Part shown: in pieces, positions 13,003 through 15,993 of the stretch | How positions within the stretch are numbered: the first letter of the stretch is position 1 | Layout of the letters: each line of letters begins with the position of its first letter | DNA from: Nocardioides sp. | Lineage (GTDB): Bacteria; Actinomycetota; Actinomycetes; Propionibacteriales; Nocardioidaceae | DNA length: 15,993 nt | Reading direction: 5' to 3' | NCBI GenBank assembly: GCA_003519585.1 | Contig: DOWL01000195.1 | Location: 1,160-17,152, forward strand | Made by a program: the position numbers and the translations under genes | Notes under the pieces: generated by a model | What the model saw: the letters and a program-made list of their open reading frames with translations, nothing else | Told to the model about the DNA's origin: nothing | Database searches by the model: none

Positions 13003-13719
13003 GTGTCAGCACTGGCGGGGCTCGTCGACAAGGGGCTGATGACGCCGGACTGGGCCGAGGCCCTCGCTCCGGTCGACGATCGGATCGCGCGGATGGGGGC
13101 GTTCCTGCGCGACGAGCTCGCGGCCGGCCGCTCCTACCTCCCTGCGGGCGACGACATCTTCCGCGCGTTCCGGCGCCCGCTGGCCGACGTACGCGTGCTG
13201 GTCGTCGGCCAGGATCCGTACCCGACCCCCGGGCACCCGATCGGGCTCTCGTTCGCGGTCGAGCGGCATGTCTGGCCGCTGCCCAAGAGCCTGGTGAACA
13301 TCTACCTCGAACTGCGCAGTGATCTCGACGTGATCCCGCCGAAGCACGGCGACCTGAGCGCATGGTCCGACCAGGGCGTGATGCTGCTCAACCGGGTGCT
13401 CACGGTGCGGCCCGGGCAGGCCGCCTCGCACCGTGGGCGGGGATGGGAGGAAGTGACGGAACGGGCCATCGGAGCCCTGGTCGAGCGAGGTGGCCCATGC
13501 GTGGCGATCCTCTGGGGCAGCGACGCCCGTTCGCTGAAACCACTTCTCGGCCAGGTGCCCTGGGTCGAGTCGGCGCACCCGTCTCCGCTCTCGGCGTACC
13601 GCGGCTTCTTCGGCTCCCAGCCGTTCTCGCGGGTCAACCGGCTGCTCGTCGAGCAGGGCGCCGAACCGGTCGACTGGGCACTGCCACCCGGCGACGCCTC
13701 GAAACCGATTGAATCCTGA
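13003..13719 (+). CDS. ung: Uracil-DNA glycosylase, family 1
   Basis: This enzyme removes uracil from DNA as the first step of base-excision repair, important in a GC-rich genome where cytosine deaminates. The 238-residue protein has the catalytic water-activating motif [18 protein letters not shown] with D71, the LLN motif (N130, uracil recognition) and the leucine-loop motif [18 protein letters not shown] with H192. The last E. coli residue of GQDPYH is Pro here (P74), as I recall for mycobacterial Ung. GTG 13003 is supported by the -10 box six bases ahead. The stop lies just two bases before the next gene's -10 box. Confidence 0.97.
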   Translation: MSALAGLVDKGLMTPDWAEALAPVDDRIARMGAFLRDELAAGRSYLPAGDDIFRAFRRPLADVRVLVVGQDPYPTPGHPIGLSFAVERHVWPLPKSLVNIYLELRSDLDVIPPKHGDLSAWSDQGVMLLNRVLTVRPGQAASHRGRGWEEVTERAIGALVERGGPCVAILWGSDARSLKPLLGQVPWVESAHPSPLSAYRGFFGSQPFSRVNRLLVEQGAEPVDWALPPGDASKPIES

Positions 13720-13721
13720 AC

Positions 13722-13733
13722 TACGATGTTGCT
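13722..13733 (+). promoter_or_regulatory. Putative -10 element for a leaderless transcript of the 13734 gene
   Basis: TACGAT (13722-13727) matches TANNNT, six bases (GTTGCT) before the GTG at 13734, and begins just after the ung stop. Confidence 0.6.
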
Positions 13734-14507
13734 GTGAGCGACCGGATGCCTGCCCTCTATATCGGCCACGGCGCGCCGCCGCTTCTCGACGACCCGGTGT
13801 GGTCGGGACAGCTCGCCGCCTGGGCCAGCGAGCTTCCGCGCCCCACCGCGATCCTCATCGTCAGCGCGCACTGGGAGTCCGCCCCGGTGATGCTGAGCGC
13901 CGATCAGGCCCCGCTGGTCTACGACTTCGGCGGCTTCGACGCGAAGTACTACCAGATGACCTACGAGACGCCCTCGGCCACGGCGCTGGCACAGCGGGTG
14001 GCGGCGATGATGCCCGCCACCGAGCCGGTGCACCAGCACGCCAGCCGCGGGCTCGACCACGGTGCTTGGGTGCCACTGCGGATCATGTACCCCGACGCCG
14101 GCATCCCCGTCCTGCAGCTCTCGCTGCCCACCCATGACCCGGCCCGACTGCTCGCGCTCGGCGCGCGACTGCGTCCGTTGCGCGACGAGGGCGTGCTCAT
14201 CATCGGCTCGGGCTTCTTGACCCACGGGCTGCCCTTCCTCAAGGAGTTTCGGATCGACGCGGCCGCGCCCGGCTGGTCGACCGACTTCGACGCCTGGGCC
14301 GGCGAGGCGCTCGCCCGCGGCGACATCGACGCGCTCGCGGCGTACCAGAGCCAAGCTCCCGGCATGCCCTACGCCCACCCGACCGTCGAGCACTACACCC
14401 CGCTCTTCGTGACCCTGGGCGCCGCCACCGAGCCGGAGGAGCCCGGGCTCCAGGTGATCGACGGATTCTGGATGGGCTTGTCGAAGCGCAGCCTCCAAGT
14501 AGCCTGA
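13734..14507 (+). CDS. LigB/DODA-type class III extradiol dioxygenase (YgiD-like)
   Basis: The 257-residue protein belongs to the LigB superfamily of class III extradiol dioxygenases, close to the DOPA 4,5-dioxygenase/YgiD branch. Candidate metal ligands are H12 (YIGHGAPP), H46 (VSAHWES), H164 (GSGFLTHG) and H220 (HPTVEHYTP). Their spacing (34, 118, 56) is very near that of E. coli YgiD as I recall it. H109 in LDHGAWVPLR is the likely catalytic histidine. The family cleaves catecholic rings such as DOPA, but the substrate here is unknown. It would be cytoplasmic. GTG 13734 is chosen from the leaderless -10 arrangement. It follows ung by 14 bp but appears to have its own promoter. Confidence 0.88.
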   Translation: MSDRMPALYIGHGAPPLLDDPVWSGQLAAWASELPRPTAILIVSAHWESAPVMLSADQAPLVYDFGGFDAKYYQMTYETPSATALAQRVAAMMPATEPVHQHASRGLDHGAWVPLRIMYPDAGIPVLQLSLPTHDPARLLALGARLRPLRDEGVLIIGSGFLTHGLPFLKEFRIDAAAPGWSTDFDAWAGEALARGDIDALAAYQSQAPGMPYAHPTVEHYTPLFVTLGAATEPEEPGLQVIDGFWMGLSKRSLQVA

Positions 14508-14621
14508 CTGGACACCCCGGCGAGTCTCGGCCCGAGTCCGCGGCGACGCTCGCTCCGCTCGCAGGCGTCCTCGCTCGCTGGCTCACTGCGTTGGCGCCGC
14601 CAATGGCGTGCGCGCATTGCG
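14508..14621. terminator. Convergent intergenic region with three small hairpins
   Basis: Three short perfect inverted repeats lie between convergent genes: CTCGG-C-CCGAG (14526-14536), TTGGC-GCC-GCCAA (14591-14603) and GCGCA-T-TGCGC (14612-14622, touching the ALDH stop). None has a T-run, so intrinsic termination is uncertain. The middle is a low-complexity GCTCGC-rich stretch similar in style to intergenic repeats. Confidence 0.35.
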
Positions 14622-15993
14622 CTAACGGATCCGGGTCTTCCGCATCATCCGGAGGCCGGAGAGCATCCCCTTGACGTACTTGTCGTAGTCCTGGCCGGGG
14701 CGGGCGCCCATCACCTGCTTCTTGAGGACCGCGAGGTTCTGCACGTCGGTGTACTTCAGCAGCCCCTGGTCGCCGTGGCGGGCGCCGACGCCTGACTGCT
14801 TGACACCACCGGACGGCGTGCCCTTCGAGGCGAACGCCGTGGCGAGGATGTCGTTGACGTTGACGTTGCCCGACTCGATCCGGCGGCCGACCGCGCAGGC
14901 CCGGTCGAGGTCGCCGCCCCAGACCGAGGCGTTGAGTCCGTAGTCAGTGTCGTTGGCGAGCGCGATCGCCTCGTCCACCGACGAGTAGGAGTGCAGCGCC
15001 ACGACGGGACCGAAGGTCTCGGTGACGCCGGCCAGCATCTCCTTGGTGACGCCCTCGAGGATGGTCGGCTCGAAGAACGCCGGACCCAGATCGGGCCGGG
15101 CTCGACCGCCGGTCAGCACCGTCGCGCCCTTGGCGACCGCGTCCTCGACATGGGATTGGACGCGGTCCTTGTGGTCGGGCGAGACGAGCGAGCCGACGTC
15201 GGGACCGAAGTCGTACGACGCGCCGAGGGTGAGTGCCTCGGTGGCGGCGACGAGGCGGGCCTTGATCTCGTCGTACCGCGACGCCGGGAGGTACATCCGC
15301 TCGATGTGCATGCAGATCTGGCCGGTGTTGCCGAAGGCGCCGAACATCGCGCCCTGCACCACTTCGTCGAGGTTCGCGTCCTCGAGCACGATCATGGGGT
15401 TCTTGCCGCCGAGCTCGAGGCAGGCGCCGATCAGGTTGCGCCCGGCGCGCTCGCCGATCACCCGGCCGGTCGCGGTCGACCCGGTGAACATCACGTAGTT
15501 GGCGTGGTCGATCAGCGCCGGCCCGACGTCGGGACCCTCACCGCAGACCACCTGGAACAGGCCGCGCGGCAGCCCCGCCTCCTCCAGCATCTCGACGCCG
15601 TACAGCGGAGAGAGCGCGGTCTTGTTGTCCGGCTTGAGGACGATGCCGTTGCCGGCCATCAGCGCCGGGATCGAGTCGGAGATCCCGGTCGCGAACGGGA
15701 AGTTCCAGGGCGCGATGATCCCGACGATGCCCTTGGGCTGGCGGATCTCGGTGGACGTCGAGACGAGCGGGACGGGGCCACCGCGCTTGACCGGCCTGAG
15801 CAGCTTGGGCGCCCGCTTGAGGTAGTGGCTCATCACCATCACCGGATCGCAGGTCTCCTCGATCGCCATCCTGCGGTTCTTGCCGGACTCGACCTGGATC
15901 AGGTCGGTGGTCGTCTCCGCGTTGTCGATGAACAGCGAGTGCGCGCGCTTGAACACCGCCAGCCGGTCCTTGAGCGGTCGGGCCGCCCAGTCC
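14622..15993 (-). CDS. gabD2: Succinate-semialdehyde dehydrogenase-like aldehyde dehydrogenase (5' end cut off)
   Basis: This is an NAD(P)-dependent aldehyde dehydrogenase most like actinobacterial succinate-semialdehyde dehydrogenases, which feed GABA-derived carbon into the TCA cycle as succinate. The frame is open to the right edge, reading DWAARPLKDRLAVFKRAHSL, so the true start lies outside. Visible motifs are APWNFPF with the oxyanion-hole Asn, the cofactor-binding FTGSTATGRVIGERAG, LELGGKNP with the general-base Glu (codon near 15416) and NTGQICMHIER with catalytic Cys (codon 15314-15312). The ISDSIPALMAGNGIVLKPDN segment is typical of the GabD2 branch. Other aldehyde substrates are possible. 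It is convergent with the dioxygenase gene. Confidence 0.9.
   Translation of the reverse strand, partial: DWAARPLKDRLAVFKRAHSLFIDNAETTTDLIQVESGKNRRMAIEETCDPVMVMSHYLKRAPKLLRPVKRGGPVPLVSTSTEIRQPKGIVGIIAPWNFPFATGISDSIPALMAGNGIVLKPDNKTALSPLYGVEMLEEAGLPRGLFQVVCGEGPDVGPALIDHANYVMFTGSTATGRVIGERAGRNLIGACLELGGKNPMIVLEDANLDEVVQGAMFGAFGNTGQICMHIERMYLPASRYDEIKARLVAATEALTLGASYDFGPDVGSLVSPDHKDRVQSHVEDAVAKGATVLTGGRARPDLGPAFFEPTILEGVTKEMLAGVTETFGPVVALHSYSSVDEAIALANDTDYGLNASVWGGDLDRACAVGRRIESGNVNVNDILATAFASKGTPSGGVKQSGVGARHGDQGLLKYTDVQNLAVLKKQVMGARPGQDYDKYVKGMLSGLRMMRKTRIR

Noticed and set aside
12740..13039. Plus-strand open frame of 99 codons upstream of ung
   Set aside because: It overlaps the ung start in another frame, has no ribosome binding site or protein-like pattern, and covers the DnaA-box-like sites and the ung promoter.
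13210..13227. GQDPYP instead of GQDPYH in Ung as a possible loss of function
   Set aside because: Proline at this position is, as I recall, normal for actinobacterial Ung; the catalytic Asp, Asn and His motifs are all present.

Overview
The window is a GC-rich stretch of an actinobacterial chromosome, most like Nocardioides or a close relative. This rests on strong G/C bias at third codon positions, frequent GTG starts, a mycobacterial-type uracil-DNA glycosylase (GQDPYP motif), a deazaflavin (F420-type) oxidoreductase family member and an Rv0805-like phosphodiesterase. No rRNA, tRNA, transposase, phage gene or CRISPR array is visible. The assignment is inference from protein flavour, not from a marker gene.

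Layout. (1) 1-167: a repeat-like non-coding segment with a perfect 24-bp palindrome. (2) 168-3368: tyrosine/phenylalanine catabolism through homogentisate. hmgA (-) is transcribed away from an uncharacterised gene and fahA (+), which overlap by 4 nt. The two divergent start codons are only 19 bp apart and seem to share overlapping -10 boxes. No recognisable maleylacetoacetate isomerase is present; the uncharacterised gene occupies that position. (3) 3415-4203 (-): a spermidine-synthase-like SAM-fold protein. (4) 4298-8796 (+): a five-gene MacAB-type export operon: membrane-fusion adaptor, ATPase, permease (4-nt overlaps), a membrane-anchored DUF5666-like protein and a lipoprotein. (5) 8825-10276 (+): a deazaflavin-dependent nitroreductase-family protein and a class III cyclic-nucleotide phosphodiesterase-like metallophosphoesterase. 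(6) 10277-10588: a repeat fragment and a decayed, frameshifted gene remnant. (7) 10589-12688 (-): a tight three-gene unit of secreted two-cysteine protein, ABC ATPase and six-helix ABC-2 type permease. (8) 12689-13002: an AT-richer intergenic region with an inverted repeat over a candidate promoter and three DnaA-box-like sites. (9) 13003-14507 (+): ung and a LigB/DODA-type dioxygenase. (10) 14622-15993 (-): a succinate-semialdehyde-dehydrogenase-like ALDH, cut at its 5' end by the window edge.

Regulatory theme. Five genes have a TANNNT hexamer exactly six bases before the start codon (1375, 8825, 9323, 13003, 13734), and two more have near matches (4203, 4298). This is the geometry of leaderless transcripts. 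The other genes either have a Shine-Dalgarno (12688, 8362) or overlap or nearly abut the gene before them.

Most worth following up: the uncharacterised gene in the homogentisate cluster, the secreted-protein/ABC-2 module, the accessory proteins of the MacAB operon, and a dispersed repeat that seems to have inserted in frame inside fahA.
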